A stretch of 64,000 nucleotides of DNA from Solea solea (GCF_958295425.1 NC_081153.1:8650635-8714634); one strand, 5' to 3'. Positions 33,351-46,397 are shown, numbered from the stretch's first letter. A program made the numbers and translations. Notes: generated by a model from the letters alone, not told the origin.

Positions 33351-36107
33351 ACAAAAACATTAATAATCTGTTGTAATTCATGTGTTTGTGATCATTCATT
33401 TTAAAATACTACGTGAATAATTTACAAAAGGTTAAAAAGGGACACATGAAACTGGGCTGAATGTTTCTATACCTGGTTAAATAACATTAATTCCATTACT
33501 ACATTACTACATGTTTAAGGTCACAAGTGACATAAATACACGCTAAAAAGGTAAAAAGAGTGAGATAAGAGTAGCTACAGGCTCCACTAAACAAGACTTA
33601 AAATACATGATGGTGGCCAACCATTTCCTTCTCCACTGATCCACAGGAGAATTGATAAAACTGTCATCTGCAAATGTGATGATTTTGCATTTTTATTCAT
33701 TCAGTGGTTTCCTGTTTTATTTTGGTATTCATTCTGTTTTCTTGTTCCTCGTGTGTTTTCTTGTGGATTTTCGAAATGTCCTGATTCAGATTTTTTTTGT
33801 ACTTTCGCTCTCATTCTACAGATGAATTTTCTGTGTACCGACCTTTGTTTTGGTCCAGTAAAGAGACTTGTGTTGTGCATCTATCTTGTCAATCTATAAC
33901 TGTGCGAAAATAAAAGTAGAGAATAGATCATAATTAGCACTGAAATATGTAAAATAAAGCAGCTGTTCCCAGCCGCACCTGACAGACAGCACACGACATC
34001 TGCTGAGGTGCAGTTCATTTCCCAAAAGCTCTGTGTTTAGACACGCAGAGATGTTTATCACCTTGCTTCTCTCATAATGAGTAACACGGCAACCTCCACC
34101 TTTGCTGTCCCTCCCCTCACCATTCCTCTGTGTCTCCCTTTGTCCTCTACTCCTCTTCCCCCACCTTCTCCCTTTCTTACTTTTATTCCAGGCTATATTT
34201 TTATTACACATGGCCACGGTGAAGGTGACCACACTCAAGGACTGTGCACATCAGCAAAACGTTTCAGAGCTGGTATTAACATCCACGCTGAATAATCCAG
34301 TCACGAGAAAATCACGCTAAGTTCCTAAATGTGTCCTCAGAGGCACCAAAAACACACACAATTTGAGGACACGTGGTAACTCTTCTGTGCTTGCTTGAAC
34401 GCAATCCATACTACGGACGCATTAGAGACTGCGTCCTCAGTTGATGTCCTCTGATCCGCTTTTTTTAATATACACCAATCAGCGCCCAGACATTGATTTA
34501 TTTGTAGCCACTGCCACTGTTTATTCACCATGTATCACCATACACTTTCTTTTTTGTAATGGTTAGCAAGGACACTCATACTCACATATTTTTTCTTGCT
34601 GCAACGTTTCAGTCCAATGTTTGAAGGTCTAGGATGAAAGTTTGACTGAGAGCAAGAGAGAAATAAAGTAGAGCGAACCATTAGATATAACAGAACAAAA
34701 ACTTCACAAAACAGGTGCGTTAAGACAAAAACTGAAAGCAAAGAAGACGCTCACAAACTGTCAGAACGTGCAGGAATACTTGCATTGCTGCAACATTTGC
34801 CAGATGAAGGTCTAGCACCAAATGTCACAGCAAGAAAAGTATTCTTGCAAGTTTGGGCAGTGTGTGAGAGTCTTCTCGCTCTGATTAAAATGTTATTTCA
34901 TGATGTACACCGTGATGGAAACACAGCATTGGACTCAATTGATTTGCCTTGAAATAAAACACGACTATAAGCTCACGCTCCAAAGCTGCGTAGATGTGGT
35001 AGATTTACGGGAACATTTTCATGCTTAAGTTTTCAAATCTTCAAGTCAGATCAGAGCAGGGCCTTCATCACCGTGACCTCCACTGTGACCCTACAGTATT
35101 GAGCATTAGGAGTGAGCACAGGGAGACGAGAGGAACCAGAGAAAGCGACGGGAGGAGAACAGGAACTGAAAACCAATGAGCTCTGCGATACGCCAGCCTG
35201 AGATCGCCTTATTGAATTTGATGTCAAGCCCTTTAAGAGTGGAGACCCTGTAAGACAACCAGAGGATTAGATTGGCACCATGGCCTTAACTCATATGTCT
35301 GTCTTACCTCTTCGCCTCCTGTCTCTACCCATTTTCCATTCTGTTTGTTTTCCCGTATGTGTGTGTAGCTGCCAAATGGAGCCCGGTTCATGTATCCAGA
35401 GGCAATAAAGTGGAAGAAGGAAACAGTCGGTGCAAACGAAACAATGAGGCTGGCTGGCTTCATGCTTCCATGCAGCTGCCTGGGGAGGCTGAAATTGACA
35501 GGGCAGACAAATCGCAGTAGAAATAAGGGGAGAAATCAAAGGGAAATAACAGCAGCCGTATCTGTCTCCATCATGTTTGTGGAGCCAGAATTAAGTCCCC
35601 TAAGCCTGTTTTAGTGGTTGGTGCCCAGAGACGGTGGTTTATGTTTGTCTGCACGTGGAGTGTTGGGATGTCTCTTTATTGTTGTCCTCATTTGGGAATG
35701 ATGAGCTGTGCTCCATTCACAAGCCTCACCAAATATTAAACAAATTAACATGTGCACAAAGAAAGAAGTGGATGATCCTGAATCACTCTTCTGTGCATCA
35801 GCACAACTTAATAATGGACTCAAATCACCATCCAGCATCTTGATTAAAAAAGGACAACACTGTCGGCAGCCACATTGATCGTCTGCACACCAAATAGCCA
35901 GTTGTTGATGTTTAGTGATCATTATGTGCAGTTAAGTGTTGATTAGGTGGTTTGGGTTTTAAATCCGCGCTGGAGCATCTGTTGAATGGAAAGGATTCAA
36001 TGTGCTCAGACTAATCTGTGCAAACAAAACCGTTTTGTTTGCAGTGACAGTTAAATTAATGCCAACACTCTTGTACATGAGATTATAGACAGTTGTTTTT
36101 CAACAAC
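33351..36107. other. Mostly unique non-coding sequence
   Basis: No repeat of note. A possible acceptor GTGTGTAG at 35369 is followed by an open frame, LPNGARFMYPEAIKWKKETV onward, to about 35614, but no donor or homologue was recognised. ATG after TTCTACAG at 33820 opens only 25 codons. Neither is called as a gene. Confidence 0.45.
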
Positions 36108-37070
36108 ATCCATCCATCGTCAACCGTTTATCCGAGATTGCGTCGTGGGGGTAGAAGCTCTAGCAGACAGTTCTCAGACTTCCCTTTTCAGGGCCACGTT
36201 GTCCAGCTGTGACTGGGGGATCCCAGATCCCATGTGCCAGGGAACACCTCCATAAAGGCCCTGGCATACTTACGAAGTACGTCGAGGCCAGGTCGAGGCT
36301 CGGATGACTATCCTTGGCGACTACTTCTTCTGTTGTCGAAATGTTTTTCCTGCTTGGTGAGGCTTATACTCCACCTACCAAGCGACTTTCGGTTCGCGTA
36401 TGTGCTGTCCATGCACACCCAACACGCTCTGTATGTGCAGTTCCAAAATCTGGACTGCATGCACAGCCTACGCGGTACACGTTGATGGCGCAATTTGCGT
36501 AGCCAATGGACACCATGCGCGGACGTATACAAGGGCCTTAAGGAGGCGCCCTGGTGACATCCTTACCAGATACCCGAACCACCTCAACTGGCTCCATTCC
36601 ACACAAAGGAGCTACTCTGAGTCTTTTCCCGGATGACTGAGCTTCTCATCCTATTTCTGGGTTTTCTCAGAAGGGTGGCTGGGGTCTCCCTTCTGAGAGA
36701 ACCCATTTGTACCCACAGTCTTGTTCTTTTGGTCATGACCCATCACTCATTACCAAAGGTGAGGGTAGGAATGAAGAGCCTTTGCCTTTTGCCTTTTGGC
36801 TCAGCTGCCTTTTCATCACAACAGTGCAGCAGAGCGAACGCAACACCGCTCCATTGTTCCCTCAGTCGTGAACAACACCCCGAGATACTTAAACTCCTTC
36901 ACTTGAGGCAAAGACCCATTCCCCACCTGGAGTAAGCAATCGGTTTCCTACTGAGAACCATGGATTTAGACGTGCTGATCCTCATCATCGGTGCCTCACA
37001 CTCAGCCGTGTGTGTTGATGCCTTCATGACCGCATCGTCTGCAGTGATGCAATCCTCAACAAAACACACA
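36108..37070 (-). pseudogene. LINE reverse transcriptase C-terminal remnant, interrupted
   Basis: On the minus strand 36880-36915 translates to LPQVKEFKYL, the start of the conserved LPQVEEFKYLG stretch in a very common fish non-LTR element. CTTCACTTGAGGCAAAGACC, TGGTCATGACCCATCACTCA, TTTTGGCTCAGCTGCCTTTT and ATACCCGAACCACCTCAACT fit the known order of that element. It is heavily mutated, contains a nested MITE (36256-36538) and a local flip near 36665-36698, and starts on the plus side with CCATCCATCGTCAACCGTTT. Confidence 0.7.
36256..36538. mobile_element. PIF/Harbinger-like MITE nested in LINE
   Basis: The terminal inverted repeats AGGCCCTGGCATAC and GTATACAAGGGCCT match at 12 of 14 positions. 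TAA is duplicated exactly outside (36253-36255 and 36539-36541). A 3-bp TWA target is typical of PIF/Harbinger and ISL2EU elements. Outside the element the LINE sequence resumes without loss (GGAACACCTCCA ... AGGAGGCGCCCTGG). It is non-coding. Confidence 0.8.
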
Positions 37071-38270
37071 TGATTAAAGCTGAAAAAAGACGGCTTTCTA
37101 GCTCATACTTGCCGTTTTGATTGACAGAAAAATGACATGTTCCACTGCGGTAGGAAATTGCATTTTGGAATAAGTTCCAAGTGAATTTTGTCGAATGTTG
37201 AGAAATGCCTTCTGTCAGGATACTGCCAGGCTTCTCCAAATCTAATTTTAGACGTTTTAAGTCCTTTTTAATATCATCAATATCACTTTAAAGAATAGAA
37301 TGGAGGATCATTTCCCCGCACTGCTGGTAAAAGTCCCTTTTCTACTGCTTTTTAAATGGCTTCATGTTCTGTGAACAGATTAGCCATAGTTATCAGATTG
37401 CTGACAAACAAAGCTGTGCATGCACGTTGGAGGAAGTTGTTGGATTCTATGTGTGTGCTACGGATGCCCAGCTGGCCATTTTTGACTCAGGCTTTGCAAA
37501 TTGTTAACTGTATTTTATATGGGCATGTGAATTTCACCACCAAGACCCAGCTAATTTTCAATCCTGCCTTGTTTTCACTGTTAGTTTAATAATCACTGCT
37601 GTTTTAGAAACACAGTTGTGTTCCCTTTCAATTCAGCCAATTTTGACTTAACCAAAATCCTTTAAGGCTTTTGCATGTCACATAAATAGCACAAAATAAT
37701 GATAATAATTTGGTGGTGATGTGTTTAATAAAGTGCCAAAGAACACTGCTGCACAATAACATTTCATGTATCACACAGTTAGAATGTGGTTTATTAATTA
37801 ATTTGGTTATTTATTTACTTCTTTCATGTTGCTAAAACACACTGTGTGTATCTCACCAATTGGAAGTGAACTGAAAAAAAACAACAATAAAAAGGTGAAA
37901 TATTGCTGAGCAAAACTCTGTTGCTGATGTAAATCATTAATGTGCAAGTGAAGAAAAAACAAACAGAGTGTGTCTGGAGAGCAAAAGCCTTTACTGTGAC
38001 ACAGTATTCCAGAGCGGATTAGTGCCTCATCCTGTTTGTCCTTGTTCCTTAAGTAGATCGAGGAGCAAGAGTCTCCAGGCAACTCAGAGGGAGGAAGCCA
38101 GTGACAGCGGCCTCCAGTCACAAGATCCACAGCTGATAAATGGCTGATCAGTCACTGAGACAGGGGCAAAGTCTGTGGGTCAACAGTGGCTGAGTGGAAT
38201 ACAAAGAGCAAAGAGAAGACACTCACTGTTTTTAAACCAACTATTCACCAAAGAACACTCTATCTGCTCT
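37071..38270. other. Non-coding sequence
   Basis: No gene or element recognised. Confidence 0.5.
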
Positions 38271-38350
38271 GGACACACACACACACACACACCAGCTACT
38301 ACATTACACTATACTATAATACTATACCATACTATACTATACTATACTTG
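38271..38350. repeat. CA and ACTAT microsatellites
   Basis: (CA)n at 38272-38292, then imperfect (ACTAT)n at about 38305-38348. Confidence 0.85.
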
Positions 38351-40187
38351 GTGTCCCACAATAAAATCGGTATGTCCTGATTGTGTCTCTGTGGACAACT
38401 GTGTCCTACACTAAGTCAAAGTGCAGTATGCTACTGTAGAGTCAAGACTGCACTATAATGTCCAACAAGACGCTACACTGTGGAATGCGACATAAAGGCT
38501 CCACCTAATATGACACATACAGACATGATAGTAATATGATATATTACATGAATAAGAGTCTACACTATAGTGTATCGTTGCTTGCAACAGCAGTATGGCA
38601 ATCAACAACACAACATGTACTGTGCTGTGCTACTTTAAGGTATACAATGGCATAAGGCAGTGTGGTATAAATAAACATGGACACCTGTGCTACCTGCTGT
38701 TTGGTCTCGGTACATAATTTCCACTGGGCATGAGCTCAAAATTATAACTTCCTGGATGCTGGATACAAGATCTTAAGCCTCTTCTCTGTTGCTGTTGTTG
38801 TGCCGATTTAGTTAAAGTTAGTACCGGCTGCCTTTTTCAACACCTGGCGAGAATACATTTACTTAGCCTACACTGTGTTTCAGTGCAGCACATATTATTT
38901 GTGCTCTCATGCTTGCAAATTTTAACTTAATGCAATTAATGCAGTGTAAGTAGCATCTGCGGGTGCATAATGACAAAACTGCTATGACCAGAAGAGTTCA
39001 GAATAGGCATTTTCATTTTCATGGCGTCACAATTCACACATGAGTGAAAAAGAAACCATCGCTGGCAATGGAAGTGATGCTTATCACCTCCTTTTTTAAG
39101 TGTGTATTTCTGCTAATTTTAGTGTGAACGAGGTTTTACAAGGTTATTGGCAGAGAGAAGGTGTGTGTCATGGACCACAACACGGGATAATGTGATAATG
39201 TCAAAATTACAAAACAGTGAACAATGTTCAACTTAAATAGATTTCTATTCCCAATAAAAGAGAACTTCCCCCAAAAGAACTGCTTTACACAGAAATGACA
39301 CAAACTCAATTAACTGACCTAACAAATGAGACAAACATATAAACTGGCTGATCAGACCATTTTTAAATGAGAGGGGTAACTAAGCACACAATAACTACAA
39401 CCCAATTCAAAGACAACACAAATCCCCCCTTTGGTTCGGTCCAATGACTGGGCCTCTGTATTTAGCTAGGCTCCGCCCATAGCCAAATCTTTTGGCCAAA
39501 CCAGGAAGAAGGACTAAACTTCAGGAGTAAACATTAAGCAAATAGACGTATAAAGTGTGAAAATAAGTGATAATAAGTAGAAAGTGATGAGAGTTTGAAC
39601 ATGAAGTAGAGTTCACTATTTACAACAGGACAGTGAACGCAACACACAGGCTAATGAAGCCGAATAAACCACCATGTTTGGATTATGTTACCAGTGGTTA
39701 CAGTTCAACAAGAGTTAACTAAGAAGAACTGATGGTCGTTAACGGTGAGTCTGACATTTTATCGTACTCCGAAGTGCTTGTGATAACTCGTAAGGCGTGT
39801 GACTTGTGTGTATTTGTGTGTGTTCATGGAGCTAGTAGCTGCTAGCACCCGGCTGGATGCAATTATGCTAACTTTTGTCGTTTGTCATCTTAACACATGT
39901 CTGGTTCGTGTCAGGGTTTGGTCCATGTTCTCTTAGGCTTGTTTGGGAGCTGGACTCTACTTTTTATATGCTGTTTTAAAGTGCAGAGGTGTCAGTCTTG
40001 TGACACACAGGCCACATGTGCCCCCCATACTGTTTTTGTTTTTTAAGTACAGATTAGTTTTGCATCACAAACTATACATCAAGCCATTTTAAAACAAACC
40101 TACCTGTTGCTTTTTCCCCAAAAAATTTGACTTTGTGTTTTTAAATTAGAAACTCCTGACATAGCTTTTCTAGTCTTAACAAACACT
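38351..40187. other. Non-coding sequence
   Basis: No gene recognised. A worn hAT-end-like GTGTCAGTCTTGTGACACAC is at about 39988-40008. Confidence 0.45.
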
Positions 40188-40735
40188 CAAAGCTGCTTTA
40201 CACTGCAGTTTTTTCATTCACCCATTCACACAGCACGACAATGTGCCACATTTTGTCTACCACATACATTATGGATAAAATTACACCAGCAGGGAATGTA
40301 ATGACATTCTCAAATACATATACAGTACTTTAATATAGAGTTGGTCCCTTTTGCAGCTATAACAGCTTCTTGGAAGATTTTTCTATCTGAATTTGTGTCC
40401 ATTCATTCTGTAAAGCATTGATGACGTCAGACACTGAAGTTGGACGGGAAATTCTTCCACACCAAACACAAACTGTTGCCACAAAGTTGGAAGCATAGCA
40501 TTGTCCAAAATGTCTTGAAGTGTTAAGATGGTCCTTTGTTGGAGATAAGAGCCCAAAGCCTGATAGAAACACCTGAATTCAAACACTTTTGTCCATATAG
40601 TGTATCTTTCATACCAATTTACATAATGTGGGGTTAAGTGTGTTGCCTACATCAGCATGTCGGCTAGCGTAGCTGGGAATCGAACCCTCAACCTTCCAGT
40701 TGAAAGACGATCCACCTTTGTAGATCTTCCGACCA
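40188..40735 (-). repeat. tRNA-like SINE repeat, split by a Tc1 element
   Basis: The minus strand has GGAAGGTTGAGGGTTCGATT followed by CCCAGCTACGCTAGCC, with a B-box-like GGTTCGATTCC. The other half (CAAAGCTGCTTTACACTGCA, CATTCACCCATTCACACAGC) lies left of the Tc1 insertion. ATACCAATTTACATAATGTG and GGGTTAAGTGTGTTGCC are also family landmarks. The A box is degenerate. Confidence 0.6.
40267..40602 (-). pseudogene. Internally deleted Tc1-like transposon, transposase fragment
   Basis: Ends CATTATGGATAAAA / CTTTTGTCCATATAGTG with TA on both sides (40265-40266, 40603-40604). On the minus strand one frame reads LQDILDNAMLPTLWQQF and another reads RPTSVSDVINALQNEWTQI; these are two blocks of a fish Tc1 transposase C-terminal region, now joined out of frame. 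Most of the gene, including the N-terminal DNA-binding part and most of the DDE catalytic region, is gone. It is dead and non-autonomous. Confidence 0.85.
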
Positions 40736-41908
40736 CATCACACACGCCCGTCACGTATCATCAGACCGGTTCTCCTCTGCCGTGTTTTCCTTGTCTTGTT
40801 TTCCGTCTCTATAAATATTCAATGCGGAGCGATGGAAAATGAATTGTGCTCAGATGCCATCAGTCATCCCATGAATGTTTGTTTGGTTTATAAATATTAC
40901 CCGTGTTCCTCAACCTGAACGTGCCGGAGTCAGAGCTGCTCTCATTGAACCAAATGGCTCTTTGAAAGGCCATTTCAAATCCTATTCTACCAATACTGGC
41001 ACACACAGACATGATTGACTGTCACCTCACTTCCAAATATATATTCTGACTGCAAGCAGCACAACACACGCACACACACACACACAATAAGAGCGGTGGC
41101 GGGGCGCCACTCAGCCTTGCATCCCGTTGTGTCACTGCACGCTTCTAAATTATTCAGTGTCACTCAAATATTGATATGGAAATCACAGCTGACTGAAGTG
41201 ACAGAGACCAGAGAGAAAGGCAGCAAAGAGCCACCGTCCTTTTATTTCCCCCTCTGCTCCATTTGACTGATACCTTTTGATGCAGCCGCAGCTGCTCGTC
41301 CTCACTTTGTGTCCATTTCACACAGGAAACTGTGACTTTAAAAAATGATTGCTGGTCGCAGAGGAGGACGGGGCAGAAAGAAAACCAACACCTTTGGGTT
41401 TGAGCACTTGATTATGAAGCGTGGCCTCAGCAAAAGATCTTGGAGTTAGCAGAGCAGCTTTCTGCTGCCGCACGTGTCTCCACACATAATATTGATCCTT
41501 CAGTCTGTGACTGTGATAACAGAATCAGCTGTTCCTTTTCACACCTCGTGGTTAAATTAATACAGACGCTGCAATTCTAACTGGTCAGAACATTCTCTCG
41601 TCATGAACCGTGGGTCACTCCTGGAGCTTTTCGTTCATTTGACATTTATTCAGTTTGGACTTTGTTGTTTTATGGTTTTTTTTTGTTGATCTTTCTAGTG
41701 TGTGTACGTGGTTTCAGTTTTACTAAATTTCCTGTTACCCTTCTTCAATTGTATCAATCAGTCGACCAAATAATCGTTATAATAATAAAATAATAGTAAT
41801 TGGCTATTATTAACTACATATTATGTCTTTGCTTGGCGTTCACATATATAGTATGCAGCAGGAGATTGTCTGGGTCAGATGTCTTGACAACATGTGGAAC
41901 ATTTAGGG
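40736..41908. other. Non-coding sequence with CA microsatellite
   Basis: (CA)n at 41067-41087. No gene recognised. Confidence 0.5.
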
Positions 41909-42281
41909 CAGGGGTCGGCAAGTAAATGTGGCTTGGGGCCAATTTTATTTTCTAAGCAAATGAGAAGTGAACAAAACATCACATCTTTTAACATATTTTC
42001 TTCTAATCTAAACTATTCAATCTTGTACAAAACTGGCATTTAAGAGATGTGTGGTTTAAAAAAAAAAAAGTAACTTGAATTTGCCACAGGCTGTTACTCG
42101 TGTCTTAAAACTGCTCTTTGACTCTGTTCACCTTTTGTCAGAATATATGTCAGTAAAGATGAGCAATGAATAATAAAAAAATAAAAAATAATAAAGTTAG
42201 ATTTTTGAATTCATCGACTGGGCCGGACATTAATGCCGGCAGTCCAGTTTTGGTCCATGGGCCGCCAGTTACTTGCTGGAC
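41909..42281. mobile_element. hAT (Charlie-like) non-autonomous element
   Basis: The left end CAGGGGTCGGCAAGTAA and right end TTACTTGCTGGAC form an imperfect inverted repeat. GGCCGCCAGTT and GGGCCAATTTTATTTT are typical of hAT-Charlie-type MITEs. A12 run at 42059-42070. No transposase frame. Confidence 0.6.
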
Positions 42282-42427
42282 ATTATCCAAAAAGATGAAC
42301 TAGCTGGCAACTGCCTGAAATGAAATTCTTTTTCTAGCCTTGTTGACTTTTAGTTGCACAAATGTGGTTGATAGCGAAGATTTTAATATTGAACCATAAC
42401 AACTGAACAACATGCCAATCTTCTGCT

Positions 42428-42783
42428 TAGGTACCGCTGCTTTTTGGTGGCAAGAGAGTGAATGAATGCCTAAGAATTGGTGGGACTATGATGAGGGGTG
42501 GCGTTTTTTTATTATCTGGGACAGAAACAGGGCTCCCAAACTTGGATAAAAAAGCAGATGATCCTGAACTTGCTCTCTTGTGTGTGTGACTCTTCCAGTA
42601 ATGACCAATCAGTGGCTGGCAGTCTGTTGATGTCACATTTTAGTATCAGCTCAGCTTGTTTGGAACCTCATCATCATAGGTACCAAAAAAAGCACCAGGT
42701 ACCAGGTTCCCTAATGGAAAAGCCAAAAAAAGCAAGTAGAGTTGAGCCGAGTCGTGCTAGGACTGTATAATGAAAAAGCGCCA
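42428..42783. mobile_element. hAT-like MITE ending in ATTATACAGTCC
   Basis: The right end, read on the minus strand, is GGCGCTTTTTCATTATACAG then TCCTAGCACGACTCGGCTCA and GGCTTTTCCATTAGGGAACC. Almost the same string is at 59147-59240 on the plus strand. TGGTACCTGG/GGTACC motifs and TGATGAGG lie inside. The left boundary, near GGTACCGCTGCTTTTTGG, is approximate. Confidence 0.55.
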
Positions 42784-43914
42784 TATGTCTCTCCTTGAGT
42801 ATTTACATGTTTGCCAGTTGTCATGGTTCGTATCTACTTGTAAGGCGTCATTCAACATTCCTAGTGTGACCGACCGGCTCTGATGCTTCTCTGAAGGTGG
42901 GTGGACAGTATTTTCCCTGAGTGGGAACCTGCCACTCATTCTCTACCTACTCCCTGGCTTTCATCCCAGTTCGATCATCTCCACAAGTACAGGACACTCA
43001 GGCGTTCATGAAGAACAGCAGCGGGCGGTTTTCTCAATAAAGCTCAGTCAGTAACACCCACGTGGATCATTTGTATTTCCAAACCGTCACATCTGTGGCT
43101 GAGGTGTCTGTCACTTTGCAGCAGCGCTCGGTGTGTGTGAAGGTATTGTGACGACACACTGTGTGGCTTTTAGTTACATAAAGCTCTTTCAAATATCGAG
43201 GTTTTCTTTGTACTGCTCTCAGCTATATACTATGCAAACAAACAGGCACACAGAGGACTGTGCAATCCAGACAGGCTTCGATTGGATAACAGCTTACATA
43301 ATCAGACTGCCTGGGAAGAGCACAGCAGAGGGCATGAGGCAAAGACAGCCTGTGTCATACCAATGAGCTGCTTAGGGAACTAGTATTTCAGGAAAGATTC
43401 AGCCCGCTACATGGTGACAGCTCATGTTACATCTTGTGTACCAAACACTGCTGTTGCAGGTTATTGTTTCTCTTAAGAACCTGCCTCCCATTGTGACAAT
43501 TTCACAATGCTCTCTTTGATAAGAGACACCTCCCAACAAACATATGGATTAGACAATGATACAGAGCGTCGACAGCCAGGTTAAAATGTGCTGTCAACAG
43601 GAAAGCAACAACAGGAGTGTTGCATTTATTCAAGCTGCGACCAGTTCCTTGTTTTTAAAATCATGACCTGCATATTTGCTCCGAGCCTGTTTCCTGCTCC
43701 TGCAGCCACTTAAAAAACAATGCAAAGTGAAACCATACACAGACATAAGTCCCAGCATGCAAACTCTGATGCAAATTGTAATCCCAGACTGAAGTTTATC
43801 CAGGAGCTCAGTAAAGATAAGTAAACTGCCTCTATATATTCCAGCAACTCATAGCTTCACCTCAAATTACTAAAAGCGTTGACAATGTATTATAATTGGG
43901 TATTTTAATTATTT
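42784..43914. other. Non-coding sequence
   Basis: No gene or element recognised. Confidence 0.5.
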
Positions 43915-44232
43915 TTATTATTGTCAAACAATGCAGGGTCGCTGGAGCCAATCCCATCTCACATAGTGTGAAAGGCAGGGTACATCTTGGACGGGTCAAC
44001 AGTCCATCGCAGGGCCAACACACAGAGACAACAACAACTATTCATTCTCATCTCCACTGTCAGTTTAGAGTTTCCCATTTACCTCTGTATGTTTATGGAC
44101 TATGGGAGGTAACCGGAGAACATGCAAACCCCATGCAGAAAGGCCCCACGGTCAGACCAGGTCACGAACCCAGGTCTTTTTGCTGCAAGGCAACAGTGCT
44201 TACCACTACTTCACCATGTGGCCTTTTGTCAG
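43915..44232 (-). repeat. LINE-associated tail sequence, second copy
   Basis: GGTCGCTGGAGCCAATCCCA, AGTCCATCGCAGGGCCAACA, TATGGGAGGTAACCGGAGAA, CATGCAAACCCCATGCAGAA and GCAACAGTGCTTACCACTAC match the insertion at 25568-25830 in the same order. Orientation is inferred from the usual position of this sequence in fish LINEs. Confidence 0.65.
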
Positions 44233-45512
44233 GCAGCAGCATTAGTGAGTGACTGTTGGATTCCATACATTCTCTAGTCCTAGTGCCGTTTCCTGAAAAC
44301 ATCTCTAATAATAATCCATCTGTTCATCTTCATCCACTTTATTCTCTACATGAGGGTTGTGGGATTAATCGAGTCATCGTTTGGTCCATGAAATGTCAGA
44401 AAATGGTGAAAAACGTTGATCAGTGTTTGGCAAATAATGAAGTTCTCAAACGTCTTGTTTTGTCCATAAAACCAAAAAGATTCAAGTTTTACTGATTTAT
44501 TTGTTATATGAAGCAAAGAAACCAGGAAATATTCACACTTAAGTAGCTGAAAAATATGAAAACCTTTTTTTTTAGTTCTTTTAAAAAACACTCAAACCTA
44601 TTATCAAAATAGTTGACAATTAATTTAATAATCGATTTATGCAACTGTCAGTAGCGGTAACAGGAAGTAGTAGATTCTTATTAAAAAAAACATGTTTTTA
44701 TACAATCTGTCATTGTATTACTTAATTCTATGAAATCAAATTTGTGTTTGATGTCATTCTACATCTACGTGATACATAAGCGGCGACAGGAAGTAGTGTG
44801 TGCAGGACACATCGGGTAATGACACTTGGATTTTGTTCCAGTTAAAAACTTGCGTATAGCATTAATCTGATAAAATACAAGTTTGTCAGACTGACTCCTG
44901 GTAAAACCATGTGGTCAAAGAGACGACACAGGAACCAGTTTTATCTCTTCACTCCAGAATATTCCGTGTGTCAAAGGTCACTGTGAGCTCCTGACAGCAG
45001 CCAACAATCATCCCTGACAGTGTTTGTATGGACTTTTGTTAGTGTGACATGTTTACAAAGGGTTTTATTACACCGGTGGAGACCGGTCTTGTGCCACTTT
45101 GCTGCTGTCAAACTACAGACCTACAGGTCCATATTCTCAAATCATAGTCAGAATCTTGTGGAAGAGGTCATCTTGAGAACAAGCAGGAGAGGAAGTGTGT
45201 CATATTAGCTCCTCTTCAACATCATCCTTCGGTCAATCAAAGCTTTGCCTGTGTCAGCAGAGAAAAGCCCTGCTGAGACATCTGTGGAGCCACTAAACCC
45301 ATGCTAATGACTGAAACAATCATCTGCAGTCCCGTGGTGTTGTCTTTGTCCCCTCTGTTACACTTCTGCCTCTGTCCTCCTCCTCTCAGCCGCACCCATC
45401 ATCTCAATCCCTCTTTGTGTTCTGTAAAGACTTGAAGTGTGAACTGTGTGTGTTGAAGAGACCCTCTGTCTCTGTTTGTGTGTGTGCGTGCGTGTGCGCG
45501 TGCTAATGGCGT
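44233..45512. other. Non-coding sequence
   Basis: No gene recognised. The final 30 bp is an alternating TG/CG tract (45476-45502). Confidence 0.5.
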
Positions 45513-45730
45513 GTTCCATTTGTAGTCGGAACTCGGAATTTCCAAGGAGTTATATATTATTATTATAGGACATGTTGCTACACTGTTTGTGTTTGAGGTT
45601 GTTAGCGACTGGTTTTGCTTACAGTGGCTAGCAAGGGACACGTTTGTGTCCATGGTTTTTTCCGACTTCTTAAACTCGGACGTGACGACACTCCAAATCT
45701 CTGACTTCCGGGTTTCGCTGCAAATGGAAC
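45513..45730. mobile_element. Family B MITE, short complete copy
   Basis: It starts GTTCCATTTGTAGTCGGAAC (then TCGGAATTTCC) and ends inverted as CTGACTTCCGGGTTTCGCTG followed by CAAATGGAAC. Inner motifs: GGACATGTTGCTACACTGTT, GTTAGCGACTGGTTTTGC, CAGTGGCTAGCAAGGGAC. 218 bp. Confidence 0.8.
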
Positions 45731-46397
45731 GTGACATAAAAAGCTGAAATTGTACTAAATCTAATTTCTCAAAATCAGAAATAACGCACCCAGATATTGT
45801 GATTCAGAGACAAATTACTTTAGCATATATACATTTAACTGGACCCAATTTGGCTAAGACTAAGACTATCTCCAGGCTTTTACCTGGAAGTGTTTTGAAA
45901 TAAATGCTAAAGAATAAACATGCAAAATACATCATTCCAGGTTTTTAGCAGTGAATGCTTAACTTAAAGCTAACAAAAGCTCCAGTAATTCCATAATAAT
46001 CATGATGTACACCAATTGATGAGAGAGAAGGAGACTTCTCTTCTCCTTCATGGAAAAATAACCAATCACATGGCTGTTGAAAGAGTGAGGGTGTTTCTAT
46101 TGGCTGCTTTACGAATCACCTGCCTGTAGCAAAATGTGTTTAAGAGATGACATCTTGAGTCATCTCTTAAATCACTACACAGATTCCACTTGTGTAGTGA
46201 TCAACACGCTTAGTATCTTGCATATTTTATTGCAATATCTTTGCATTCTCCAGAGTACCTTGATGGCAAGTTTACCCGATACTACAGATAATGTCCACGC
46301 CGGCTGTTTCTATACTCGTCGAAATCACCCTGAGGTTATTACAAGGCTTGGATATTCAGTCTTTCAGTTTCTGCTCAATGTCTTCTTTGTCCCCATG
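45731..46397. other. Non-coding sequence
   Basis: No gene recognised. Confidence 0.5.

Noticed and set aside
35369..35614. Possible exon LPNGARFMYPEAIKWKKETV after GTGTGTAG
   Set aside because: The acceptor is weak, there is no donor before the stop, and no homologue is recognised.
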